Origin: a virus
IMG/VR virus record: IMGVR_UViG_3300032267_000069
Coordinates: 1-20,453 of that record
Direction: 5' to 3' (one strand)
DNA: 20,453 bases
The position numbers and the translations under genes were made by a program. The first letter of the stretch is position 1; the number at the start of each line of letters is the position of its first letter. The notes below the pieces were generated by a model. It was not told the origin of the DNA. It searched no databases and worked only from the letters and a program-made list of their open reading frames with translations. Shown in pieces: positions 9,401 to 16,470 of this stretch.

Positions 9401-12400
9401 CAAGATGGAGGAGTTGTCCGCATCGCTGGGTAAAAAGACTCCTGAGTACAAGGCGACATTGAAAGAGCAGATTGCCTATGTTAAAGAAGCGTTTGCCAGC
9501 GCTGGCAAACAGGAAATAAAAAGCAAACGCACCACACAAGAAACACGCCGCCAATCTGCTGCCCCTAAAACACTGCGTGTGGCTGGTAGCAGGATGTCTC
9601 AAGCTGAGATTGAAAAGGAAGTTCGAGAAGCTAACGATGCGGATGGTGGTGTAGCTTATAGGTTGCGTGAGAGCGATGCCGAGACTACGGTCGATGCTGC
9701 CGAGGCGCAGAAAGTTATAGACGGGCTGAAGCTGCCCGATAACGTCAAGTTTGTGTACGCCGCCACTCCGGGCAAGATTCCGCTGCGGTTGCTAAAGATG
9801 ATGCAGACTGACGGTATCGATCCTATGGACGGCATGGTGCAGGGCGCTGTATTCCCAGACGGTACGGTCTTGGTTGTGGGAGATCAGCATGCCGATGTAA
9901 CGGACTTGGAGCGGACAATCGCCCACGAGATCATCGGGCATTACGGTGTAGACACCGTAATTGGTCTTGACCGTTTGAATGGGTTTGTCAGAAAAACTGA
10001 CATTATTTCTCTCGCTGAAAAAATTGGCGGCGACAAGTTGGTCAAAGAAGTGCTTGAAACCGTAGCCGCCAATGCCCGCCTTGGTCGCAGCGAAGAAGTG
10101 CAAAAGTTGCAAGGTATGCGCGAAATTATTGCGCATACAGAGGAGGCCCGTGTTACCGAAGGGTTCCGTGACAAAGCTAAGCGGTGGATCAACGAGTTGG
10201 TGGGTATGGTGCGCGAAGGTCTGCGTGCTATGGGCCTTAAAAACTTGAACGCATTGTCTACGTCAGACGTGTTCTACATGCTGAAGAAATCCCGCAAGGC
10301 TTTTGAGAACAAGACAATTGGACCATACCGTGCTGCTGATGGCGAAACAGCGTTCCGTTTGAAACGTGATCCACAACCTTACAAGTCGGTTGGTAAAGAA
10401 CCAAGCGTTGTTGACACTTTCCTCGGTAACGTCATGGGCTTGGCCGGGCGTGTTCAGTTTGTAGATCAGTACGCAGCACTTGAGTCAGCATTAAAGAAAG
10501 GTCTGAGTGCAGGTCAGATCAGCAGTCTTGAGGCTACAAACGCCAACTACTTGCTACGTTTTGGGCAGCAGCGAAGCCAGTTTGCAGGACAGTTTTTGAC
10601 GAACGGCCCCGTTAAGTTAGAGGTTACCAAAAAGCCCAACGGGGTTGAGAGCCTGTACCGCAGCACCAAAGGCGTGTCTATGACGGACATAGCCAAGAAA
10701 CTAAACGAAGCAGGCATCGGCAACGACACAGAACAAGAAGCCATGTTTACCCTGTATGTGGCAGGCAAACGGGCTAACCAAGTAGGTTGGAACAAGCTTA
10801 ATTTTTCAGACCCTGCTGCCGCAGAAGACGACTATATTGATGTGCTAAGCCGTTTAAACGGTGATGCAAAAGCAAAGACCGCCTTCGAAGAAGCCGCCAA
10901 GCTGTATCAGCAGTACAACGCAGGTTTGCTAGATTTCTTGGTAGATACCGGGGCGCTGACTTCTAAGAAAGCTGCCGAGCTTAAGTCCGTTACATATGTG
11001 CCGTATTACCGCATCAACAATAACGGTGAAGTTCAGTTGATGATTGACAAAGAAACGCCCGTACGTATTTCTAACATCAAGGACGAGCCGCAACTTAAAG
11101 AGTTGGTGGGTGGCAACACCGCCATTTTGCCCATCTTTACAAGTTCCGTGCAGAACACGTTCATGATCACAGGCATGGGGCTGCGCAATCAGGCGGTTAA
11201 AGAAAGTGCTTTTGCTTTGCAGAAGATAGGTATTGCGAGTCGTGTGGCTCAAGGCAAAGGACCGCAGGGCGCTAACATAGTTCGTTTCAAGAAAAAGGGC
11301 GAAGACTACTACGCTTTGATTGATACGGATCAGTACGGTATTCCGGCTGAATTGATTGTGCGTGGTATGGAAGGTATCAAGACTACGCTGCCCGCCGTTA
11401 TCAAAATGCTGGGCATACCCGCAGACTTGTTGCGTTCTTTTGTTGTGCGCAATCCATCGTACGCTTTCCGTCAGATCATCCGCGACCCGCTGAATGCTTG
11501 GTTGACTACAGGAACCGATGCAACGCCCGTACTTAGCTCCATGAAAGAACTAGCTAGTATGGTAGCTGGCCGCAGCGAAGCTGAGCGCAAACTTATGGCA
11601 ACGGGGGCTATTAGCAGTAACGTGTTCTCCGGCGACGAGCGTGACATGTCTAAGTTCCTCAAGGATGTGTCTGCTGGTAAGTCTGGGTGGGATAAAGCGA
11701 TAGCTAAGTTGGATGCCTTTGCTATGCAGGGTGATGCTGCTACCCGCGCGGTCATCTACAAGGACTCTCTGGCCAAGGGCATGTCGGAACAAGAAGCGCT
11801 GCTGCGCACGTTGGAGTCCATGAACTTTAGCCGCCGTGGTGTGTCGCCTAGCATGCAGGCGCTGTCGATAATGATCCCGTTCTTTAACGCACAGATTCAA
11901 GGTTTTGATGTTTTGTATCGGGCCTTCAGCGGCAAAATGCCTTTTAGCGAACAGCTTAAGATTAAAGAGAAGTTGATTACGCGCGGGCTAATGCTGGCTG
12001 CTGGAACGATGGCTTATGCCGCCATGATGTCCGATGATGAAGCCTACAAACGTGCCAAGCCAGAAGAGCGTTACTCTAGTTGGTTTGTGTATGTGCCCGG
12101 TTTGTCTGAGCCTTTGCGCATACCAATTCCTTTTGAGTTGGGTTATTTATTTAAAGCACTGCCAGAGGCTGTGTACAACATGGCTGTAAACGATGAGAAG
12201 GCCAGCAAGGCTTTGGGCGGTATGGCGAAGCTGTTGGAGCAAACCAACCCATTCAGTTTGCCGCAAGCTGTTAAGCCGCTGACAGAGGCGATACTGGGTA
12301 AATCGTTCTTTAGTGGCGACATTGAGTCTGCTAGAGAGAAAAGCATTTTGGCTACAGAACGCTACCGCGAGAGCAGCACAGAACTGTCCAAACTTCTTGG

Positions 12401-12920
12401 GTCTGTTACAGGGGGTGTTGGCGTAAGCGCCATCACAATCGACCATTTGATCCGTGGCTACACTGGGCCTCTTGGGATTGCCCTTGTGTCATTGGCTAAC
12501 CCGTTGCTGGCGTCTGACGCGCGTGCTGAAATACAAAAGCCAACCACGAAACTTAGCAAGACACCTTTTATCGGTGGGCTGTTTCAACCTGTTGAAGGTC
12601 GCGGTACTTTGGATGAAGCCTATGACCGTATGGAAGAGGTTAGGCAAGTCAAGGGTGCGTACAACAACATGCTTAAGGAAGGCAGGCGTGCCGAGGCACA
12701 GGCCTTTGTGCAGAGATATGCAGACGAAATCGCATCAGCATCGCTTTCGGGAGCCGTCCAGAAAAGTCTGGGAGACTTAGCGGCGTTGGAGCGCAAAATA
12801 CGCAGCCATCCAACCATGACCACCGAAGAGAAAGACGAGCGTCTGGCAAAGATAGATGCGATTAAGTTGCAGAGGGCCCGGAGTTTCTTGGCGGCGTCCG
12901 ATAGAACCAAACCCCAATAA
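6441..12920 (+). CDS. Giant polyvalent/internal virion protein with HEXXGH peptidase-like motif
   Basis: 2159 residues from ATG 6441, with only a weak AGGT at 6432-6435 as ribosome site. In order: a short start (MPKYVRLPDNTLFPLKEGED); Gly/Ala-rich apolar helices at about 115-160 and 180-210, possible membrane or channel segments; a long charged coiled-coil region about 300-1090; HEIIGH at 1162-1167 with EIIAHTEE at 1228-1235; an all-helical stretch; and from about 1660 to 1960 a region (RNPSYAFRQIIRDPLNAW, NFSRRG, IPFFNAQIQGFD, WFVYVPG) resembling the LPD38 domain of phage 'large polyvalent proteins'. HEXXGH with a downstream Glu is the zinc-site pattern of M49 (dipeptidyl peptidase III) enzymes; H1162, H1167 and E1228 or E1234/E1235 could be ligands. 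As last gene of the virion operon it is probably packaged and ejected with the DNA, like large core proteins of T7-type phages, but sequence similarity to those is not evident. Confidence 0.85.
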   Translation: MPKYVRLPDNTLFPLKEGEDPSAAFAEAEKLYPQAFGFTEQKVESKDTKGFKAAAAAGFERLKGETALTAGKLGLMDVAEAEAYQKAQEEKAAKRFTPTEEGWTEAPFQKIKETAGGSLPYMLAPAAAGAAALAAPVSAPVAMGLGLAGASLASAGQFTGTNIARQMDTGKTLEEASLASAVGAALPQAALDTAAMALLPGVGKLFGSVGSRLTTEQAKAIASQTLGRTIADYTAKTGMAMGREGLTESVQQVLERLQAGLAITDPEARKEYIDSFIGGAALAGVGAPVGRAFERSGAKRQAEMAVQEEAANAAAKAAAAEEAAKTTPEALIKLDDDFRAAKQQLAAMNQALETKPTKPPKPADPNSDEAAEAKLTYEHAKAEYDILKKQRDEFVAETFKPLVAEHNKRKDAIESMYTENMARLEQEAGQEQPTAPGAVRNTNLPVPVARLMDQYDQLRSKLDTVETNLAAAPDVATQKQIEAERADLIKRMEGLAPLIEERGGVTASEQDFMKQLESAEKKRRDLLQKGDFDAASKQADVVAELQAKLPHLEELRGLRTKMGQTRDLFTAAEAPIPSAEIADVAPPTPVKGMAATPDEAAPIPRAEKVQAAQVKLADANTALAAAVGAKNPEGINQALLQINEAENEVSRATEKQEQVVKPGLVLDLFDPGNIIRTAINNGDQKVLSDIARHTDTQKLRAALDEKATEKERLINVLESRLESPGIKRERADLFADLFDAKQRALFTNGTYQDTELQALYDKGGAAAVEYEVITRQVADLSKKVTAKQGNAKQSLYEQLVDLAAQHEAIKAQLESGIAAPTMGEKVAGVQAQLGKGEAPGPRQMDAAERYQLTRRLQAVENKYKLVEGKVMPVRDQIQKLWDSLYTTKAVEKPSAIAEKKQAASDAEARMPKQMSREAKRAQRINAGDVRREAEASEKMRDLAMELGRREPAYKKFLQDSKKRLDTLVKKYGSGDDAVSSYKAEVRSKMEELSASLGKKTPEYKATLKEQIAYVKEAFASAGKQEIKSKRTTQETRRQSAAPKTLRVAGSRMSQAEIEKEVREANDADGGVAYRLRESDAETTVDAAEAQKVIDGLKLPDNVKFVYAATPGKIPLRLLKMMQTDGIDPMDGMVQGAVFPDGTVLVVGDQHADVTDLERTIAHEIIGHYGVDTVIGLDRLNGFVRKTDIISLAEKIGGDKLVKEVLETVAANARLGRSEEVQKLQGMREIIAHTEEARVTEGFRDKAKRWINELVGMVREGLRAMGLKNLNALSTSDVFYMLKKSRKAFENKTIGPYRAADGETAFRLKRDPQPYKSVGKEPSVVDTFLGNVMGLAGRVQFVDQYAALESALKKGLSAGQISSLEATNANYLLRFGQQRSQFAGQFLTNGPVKLEVTKKPNGVESLYRSTKGVSMTDIAKKLNEAGIGNDTEQEAMFTLYVAGKRANQVGWNKLNFSDPAAAEDDYIDVLSRLNGDAKAKTAFEEAAKLYQQYNAGLLDFLVDTGALTSKKAAELKSVTYVPYYRINNNGEVQLMIDKETPVRISNIKDEPQLKELVGGNTAILPIFTSSVQNTFMITGMGLRNQAVKESAFALQKIGIASRVAQGKGPQGANIVRFKKKGEDYYALIDTDQYGIPAELIVRGMEGIKTTLPAVIKMLGIPADLLRSFVVRNPSYAFRQIIRDPLNAWLTTGTDATPVLSSMKELASMVAGRSEAERKLMATGAISSNVFSGDERDMSKFLKDVSAGKSGWDKAIAKLDAFAMQGDAATRAVIYKDSLAKGMSEQEALLRTLESMNFSRRGVSPSMQALSIMIPFFNAQIQGFDVLYRAFSGKMPFSEQLKIKEKLITRGLMLAAGTMAYAAMMSDDEAYKRAKPEERYSSWFVYVPGLSEPLRIPIPFELGYLFKALPEAVYNMAVNDEKASKALGGMAKLLEQTNPFSLPQAVKPLTEAILGKSFFSGDIESAREKSILATERYRESSTELSKLLGSVTGGVGVSAITIDHLIRGYTGPLGIALVSLANPLLASDARAEIQKPTTKLSKTPFIGGLFQPVEGRGTLDEAYDRMEEVRQVKGAYNNMLKEGRRAEAQAFVQRYADEIASASLSGAVQKSLGDLAALERKIRSHPTMTTEEKDERLAKIDAIKLQRARSFLAASDRTKPQ
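8631..8654 (+). repeat. Perfect 12-base tandem duplication
   Basis: GCGGATTTGTTT occurs twice in direct succession inside the giant gene, adding a repeated Ala-Asp-Leu-Phe pair to the protein. It is in frame and looks like a recent slippage or duplication event. Confidence 0.7.
9491..9510. repeat. Perfect 20-base palindrome inside the giant gene
   Basis: GTTTGCCAGC is followed immediately by its own reverse complement. It encodes FASAGK in the coiled-coil region. There is no loop, so it is more like a dimeric protein site or cruciform than an RNA hairpin. Confidence 0.7.
9940..9961. repeat. Inverted repeat, 10-base arms with 2-base centre
   Basis: ATTACGGTGT, AG, ACACCGTAAT. It lies directly over the codons after the HEIIGH motif of the giant protein. 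All ten arm positions pair. Confidence 0.7.
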
Positions 12921-12942
12921 AGCCGTCTCTGATTGCCACGTA

Positions 12943-12980
12943 AGCCCGCGCATCGAAGATGCGGCAAGCAAGGGCCGCAT
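12943..12980 (+). other. Overlapping hairpins downstream of the giant gene
   Basis: CGCATC-GAA-GATGCG (12949-12963) and ATGCGGC / GCCGCAT (12959-12965 with 12974-12980, eight-base loop) share bases, so only one can form at a time. The second is followed by TTTAAT. Together with the terminator they fill the gap 12921-13042, which has no convincing ORF. Confidence 0.45.
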
Positions 12981-13013
12981 TTAATCCCGCAACACGTACT
13001 GCGTCCGTGTCGA

Positions 13014-13043
13014 GGCAGGGGACGAAAAACCCCTGCCCCTTTT
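13014..13043 (+). terminator. Rho-independent terminator of the virion operon
   Basis: A perfect 8-base-pair stem GGCAGGGG / CCCCTGCC (13014-13021 with 13030-13037) with loop ACGAAAAA is followed by CCTTTT. The T-tract lies on the + side only, so it terminates the + strand operon. Its last T is the first base of the opposing gene's stop codon. Confidence 0.75.
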
Positions 13044-15934
13044 CAAGTCTCATCCACGGATGCTTGACTACCAATAGCTTCTTCATGGTTGCTGATTCTT
13101 CGGCTAATCTTCATTGCGGATACGCGCATAGGCGGTGCATCTGTCTTGGACATCATGTCTTTCTTAGGCACGTAACTCACAGTGAACTGCGCCTCTAGCT
13201 GCTTCTTCAGATTGGAATAGCTAAAGCTCATATTTGAGCAGAAGGACTTGAGTAGACGTTCTTCTATAAAGAAGTCGATGCAGCCCGCAGTAACGCCGTG
13301 CTCTACTCGCCCCATCACATCCGCTCTTGTCGTGGTCTTACCCACAGACGTACCATCATGGAAGTGAGCCAATGGCCCCGCCTTATCGCCATACTTAACC
13401 ACAACGAAGCGGCCTTGGTACTCTTGGATGAACGCATTAAGCACATCCTCTGCGCTGCGCTTGCCACCTTTGATACTAACACGCATGCTGTCGATGTGAC
13501 GGCGTAGGCTGTCGATGATCTCTTGCATGGGTATGTCAACCACATTGGCATGTTTCTCGTTAAGCAGGATACCCGCAGCCACAGCACACGCACAACCCGC
13601 CATCCAGAAGCGCTCATCATTGGGGGCGTTGAACTCGTCGTACATCTGCCGTATGGTTTTGGGCAACAGCGTCTTGAGGTAGTCCACGTTACTTACGAAG
13701 TACCGCACCAGAACATCGCCAACTACAGCGTAGTTGTTCTGTAGGGACTTGATGACCTCTATCTCCTCAGTGTTCCAGTCCAGCTTCTCATCCATGCCGT
13801 ACTCTATCAATCGGCGCAGTTCACCTTCAGAAGAGTGCTGCCTAGCACCCGTCATGTAATCCACGGCGGGGCGGTTCGATGACATGATGGCAATGGTCTG
13901 CCATATGGACAGGTTCAGACGTTCTTTGTTTGCGCCTGACTCCATACGTTCCTTGCCGCGCCCTTCGCTCATACTGAAGAGGAAGGCAGGGAACCACTCA
14001 AAGTCCACACGGTTGTTGGTGGTGATCTCATCCGTGATAAGTGGGTTGCTGCGCAGCAAGCCAAGCCGTTGCTGCATAGCTACGGCAGAAGTTCCCGACC
14101 CAGTGCGGTAGTGCACCGGATGCCCCCATACAGAAGCCGCAGTATCTAGCGCCAAGGACTTGCCAGTACCCGACTCGCTTGAGGCGCAGTGGACCGTCAT
14201 GCCGTACAGACCTGTGAAGCGCATCAACGGAGCGCCAGCACCGAACAGCAGAATCGCAAGGTGATCCCACATCTTGCGCCTGATCATCATGTTGACGACT
14301 TTGACCCAGTTCTCAACTACACCAGTAGGCTTGGTGTTGGCGATGATGTTCTCTAGTCCGGGCATAGGGACTTCGATAGGCTCCTCACCTTTTCTGTAGA
14401 TGCACCCGGCAAACACGTAGCTGTCATCGTCCTGCCAGCCGTAACTCTGCGGAATTACTATGGGGTTCTTTTCAGTACTCAGCTTCTCCACACAGGCGCG
14501 GATGTAGTCGTACAGGTTCTTGTCGTTGCCAGCCCCAAACGAAGCAACGATGTTCTGGTTCATCAGGTATTTGATCGTCTCGTCCTTACTCGCTACCGCT
14601 TTCTGCGGGAGCATTACTTCTTGGACGATGCTGTTACGTGTCGCAAACAAGTGAACTAAGTGGTCACCACCGTTGTTCAGGATGTCTATAGGAAACACGT
14701 CATAGGGCAGAAGCATCACGTGCTTCTTGGTGATGTTGCCCTGCTGGTCTATGTCTTCTTTCTCTACAAACACACCACCGTTCTGACCGTAGGCATAGCC
14801 ACGTGGTGGTTCAGGACGCAGTACTGAGCGGCTTTTCTTCTCAGGTACAAGCGAGACTTCAACAACTTTAGCTTCCGTGCTGACCGCAGTCTCGCGCCCC
14901 AACGCCAACGGGTTAGTGATCTTGCCCCAGTGCGGACACTTCTCACAAACACCGGGGTTGATGGAGTCGAACGACACGCAAGAGTACGGCCCCTTGATTT
15001 GGTCCAGCTTCTGACGCATGCGCTCATGATCGTACGGATGTAAGTCGGACAACCAAACCGCAGCCTTCTGCCCGTCTTCGCACTTCTGAGCGATGCTCAG
15101 TGTGGCACGCCATAGCGGCTCCATCTCTTCTTCAGCAGCGTTCTCGATGTAGTGCAGAATTTGACCGCAGCCTAGCCCGTCCTTCGTTTTGTGCAGGATG
15201 GTTTTAAACTTGGTGTGGCTGTTCTCGAACAACTTAACCGCTGTAGCAGAGTGTTTGACACTGGTTGGCTTGGTCCCCGGCAGTTGCAGCGATGCCGCTG
15301 GCAACGCCGGTACTGGAGACTTGAGCCCGCTGATGATGAGGCTCGACAGGTCTTGGAAGTCGAACGTATCCCCTTTAGCTAGTAGGCGGACTGGGCGCGG
15401 CGTAGCGTACTTAGCCTTGAAGTTGGTGGTGTCAGGCACACGCAGGATACGCGCTGCATCAGCAGTCACGCTCATGTCGATACGCATATCTTCCTGCTTG
15501 CACAGGCGCTTGAACGCTTCGGCTACAGGCTTCCACCGAGCAACCTCCACGTCCTCAGTCAACGGCCAGTACACGTGCAGCCCACCACCAGACCCCACGA
15601 TGTACGGCGTGCCAAGCAGGTCGAGACCCGTCTTAAACATGAAGGACTTAAGGGACTCCGCTGCTTCCTTCTTGGACGCATAACCGTCCATATCAATAAA
15701 CAGACTGCGCAAGAATCTAGCGTTCTCAGCTTTGCGGCTCCCCGCTTCGGCAAATGTAGCTAGTGCGAAGTAACAGTCTTTCTTGCTATCGTGCCAAGAT
15801 GTTATGGGCGTTAGTAAATTCTCCAGTGCTTGTTCAAAATCGTGCTCCTTTTTCGTTTTTGTATAGCCAACTGCACAGTAGTACCCGGAACCCGGGGACG
15901 GCAGGACTACCGCTAGAAACTCAAGCGGGGTCAT
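13043..15934 (-). CDS. Primase-polymerase (AEP-like) / superfamily 3-like helicase fusion
   Basis: 963 residues; GAAGGA precedes ATG 15934 in the 14-base gap after the upstream small gene. The N-terminal ~200 residues match an archaeo-eukaryotic-type primase-polymerase: FIDMD (D81, D83), GSGGGLHVYW (H120) and RIDMSVTADAARILRVP (D153), so metal and nucleotide residues appear intact. A Cys/His cluster follows (C319, C330, C333, H335; C256 nearby), probably zinc-binding. The second half is an ATPase: ESGTGKS (K592), Walker B LITDE (D635, E636) and a sensor-like IMSSNRP. The segment between, about 380-540, resembles the region preceding the ATPase in DUF927-type phage helicases; that is tentative. 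The C-terminal ~110 residues could be a winged helix. It should synthesise primers and unwind DNA at the phage fork. It is the last gene of the - strand operon seen here. Confidence 0.88.
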   Translation of the reverse strand: MTPLEFLAVVLPSPGSGYYCAVGYTKTKKEHDFEQALENLLTPITSWHDSKKDCYFALATFAEAGSRKAENARFLRSLFIDMDGYASKKEAAESLKSFMFKTGLDLLGTPYIVGSGGGLHVYWPLTEDVEVARWKPVAEAFKRLCKQEDMRIDMSVTADAARILRVPDTTNFKAKYATPRPVRLLAKGDTFDFQDLSSLIISGLKSPVPALPAASLQLPGTKPTSVKHSATAVKLFENSHTKFKTILHKTKDGLGCGQILHYIENAAEEEMEPLWRATLSIAQKCEDGQKAAVWLSDLHPYDHERMRQKLDQIKGPYSCVSFDSINPGVCEKCPHWGKITNPLALGRETAVSTEAKVVEVSLVPEKKSRSVLRPEPPRGYAYGQNGGVFVEKEDIDQQGNITKKHVMLLPYDVFPIDILNNGGDHLVHLFATRNSIVQEVMLPQKAVASKDETIKYLMNQNIVASFGAGNDKNLYDYIRACVEKLSTEKNPIVIPQSYGWQDDDSYVFAGCIYRKGEEPIEVPMPGLENIIANTKPTGVVENWVKVVNMMIRRKMWDHLAILLFGAGAPLMRFTGLYGMTVHCASSESGTGKSLALDTAASVWGHPVHYRTGSGTSAVAMQQRLGLLRSNPLITDEITTNNRVDFEWFPAFLFSMSEGRGKERMESGANKERLNLSIWQTIAIMSSNRPAVDYMTGARQHSSEGELRRLIEYGMDEKLDWNTEEIEVIKSLQNNYAVVGDVLVRYFVSNVDYLKTLLPKTIRQMYDEFNAPNDERFWMAGCACAVAAGILLNEKHANVVDIPMQEIIDSLRRHIDSMRVSIKGGKRSAEDVLNAFIQEYQGRFVVVKYGDKAGPLAHFHDGTSVGKTTTRADVMGRVEHGVTAGCIDFFIEERLLKSFCSNMSFSYSNLKKQLEAQFTVSYVPKKDMMSKTDAPPMRVSAMKISRRISNHEEAIGSQASVDET

Positions 15935-15948
15935 AACAATCCTTCAGG

Positions 15949-16140
15949 TTACGTGGTCAGGAAAAGATCAAGTTGTCGTTCGTCTTTGGGCGGGAATTCA
16001 TCTAAGGGGGCTAGTGCAATAAAGCGGTTCAGCAACTCAACTTGCCACAAGTAGTCTAGACCTTCGGCGCTGTCAAGTTGGTTGGAGCAGTGGGTGATCA
16101 ACTCTTTGTTGCTCAAGGTTCTAGGTTGTATTCTTGACAT
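15949..16140 (-). CDS. Small protein with C-terminal sliding-clamp-binding peptide QLDLF
   Basis: 63 residues (MSRIQPRTLSNKEL...ERQLDLFLTT). ATG 16140 is chosen over an in-frame TTG at 16152 because GGAG at 16150-16147 is its ribosome site and lies inside the TTG extension. The body is a predicted helical domain with WQVELLNRFIALAP. The last ten residues hold QLDLF, an exact match to the bacterial beta-sliding-clamp-binding consensus QL(S/D)LF, in an exposed, charged, C-terminal position. The gene overlaps the HTH gene upstream by 28 bases and precedes the primase-helicase by 14, so it belongs to the replication operon. It is inferred to recruit the host clamp to phage replication or to block it for host DNA. 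The domain itself is unrecognised. Confidence 0.8.
   Translation of the reverse strand: MSRIQPRTLSNKELITHCSNQLDSAEGLDYLWQVELLNRFIALAPLDEFPPKDERQLDLFLTT
15961..15975 (-). other. QLDLF sliding-clamp-binding motif codons
   Basis: The codons CAA CTT GAT CTT TTC on the - strand give QLDLF, three residues from the C-terminus of the 63-residue protein. Confidence 0.7.
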
Positions 16141-16391
16141 ATTTTTCTCCAAGCATCGTCCGCAGTGCGTGACGATTGCATAATTTTTAAAAGAAGCTCT
16201 ACACGATTTTGGTAAGCGATAAACACGTCCTTACCCTGAAACCAGTTGTAGACCGTTTGTCTTGTGACGCCAAGTGCTGCCGCTATCTTTGTAACTGGGA
16301 AGTTAAGATGTATCGCCCATCGCCCCAACTGATTGCCGGGGGTTTTAGGCGCTGACAGCACGGTATCTATTGTTTTATTTGAATAAGCCAT
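16113..16391 (-). CDS. Small helix-turn-helix DNA-binding protein
   Basis: 92 residues. Residues about 31-52 (FPVTKIAAALGVTRQTVYNW) are a textbook helix-turn-helix with the recognition helix VTRQTVYNW, followed by FQGKDVFIAYQNRVELLLKI, as in small Cro/C1-like or Mor-like phage regulators. The protein is too short for a repressor with a separate oligomerisation domain. The gene overlaps the start of the QLDLF gene by 28 bases, implying coupled translation. No Shine-Dalgarno sequence is visible before its ATG: the - strand upstream reads CGAGTACCCCCACCCAAT. A short ORF (16375-16449) overlaps its start and may supply ribosomes. It is probably an operon regulator or origin-binding protein; which of these cannot be told from the sequence. 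Confidence 0.75.
   Translation of the reverse strand: MAYSNKTIDTVLSAPKTPGNQLGRWAIHLNFPVTKIAAALGVTRQTVYNWFQGKDVFIAYQNRVELLLKIMQSSRTADDAWRKICQEYNLEP
16147..16150 (-). promoter_or_regulatory. Ribosome binding site fixing the start at 16140
   Basis: GGAG on the - strand, six bases before the ATG at 16140; it decides for the 63-residue form of the QLDLF protein. Confidence 0.65.
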
Positions 16392-16449
16392 ATTGGGTGG
16401 GGGTACTCGCTGCGTCTACTCGTGGATGACCCCACATTGTTGATAGCAT
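16375..16449 (-). CDS. Possible 24-residue leader ORF overlapping the HTH gene start
   Basis: ATG at 16449 reads MLSTMWGHPRVDAASTPTQY then GLFK and stops with TAA at 16375, 17 bases inside the HTH gene in another frame. AGGGGGG lies seven bases before the ATG, a G-rich Shine-Dalgarno-like stretch. It occupies most of the 79-base gap after the SSB-like gene, which otherwise holds no clear promoter. It might be a translated leader that couples the HTH gene; it may equally be chance. Confidence 0.3.
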   Translation of the reverse strand: MLSTMWGHPRVDAASTPTQYGLFK

Positions 16450-16470
16450 CCGCTTTCCCCCCTAAACTCC

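Noticed and set aside
12959-13198. 79-codon + strand frame over the operon junction
   Set aside because: It runs through the terminator hairpin and antisense into the primase-helicase end; no start signal.
15189-15683. 164-codon + strand frame opposite the primase domain
   Set aside because: Antisense to conserved primase motifs; no domain recognised.
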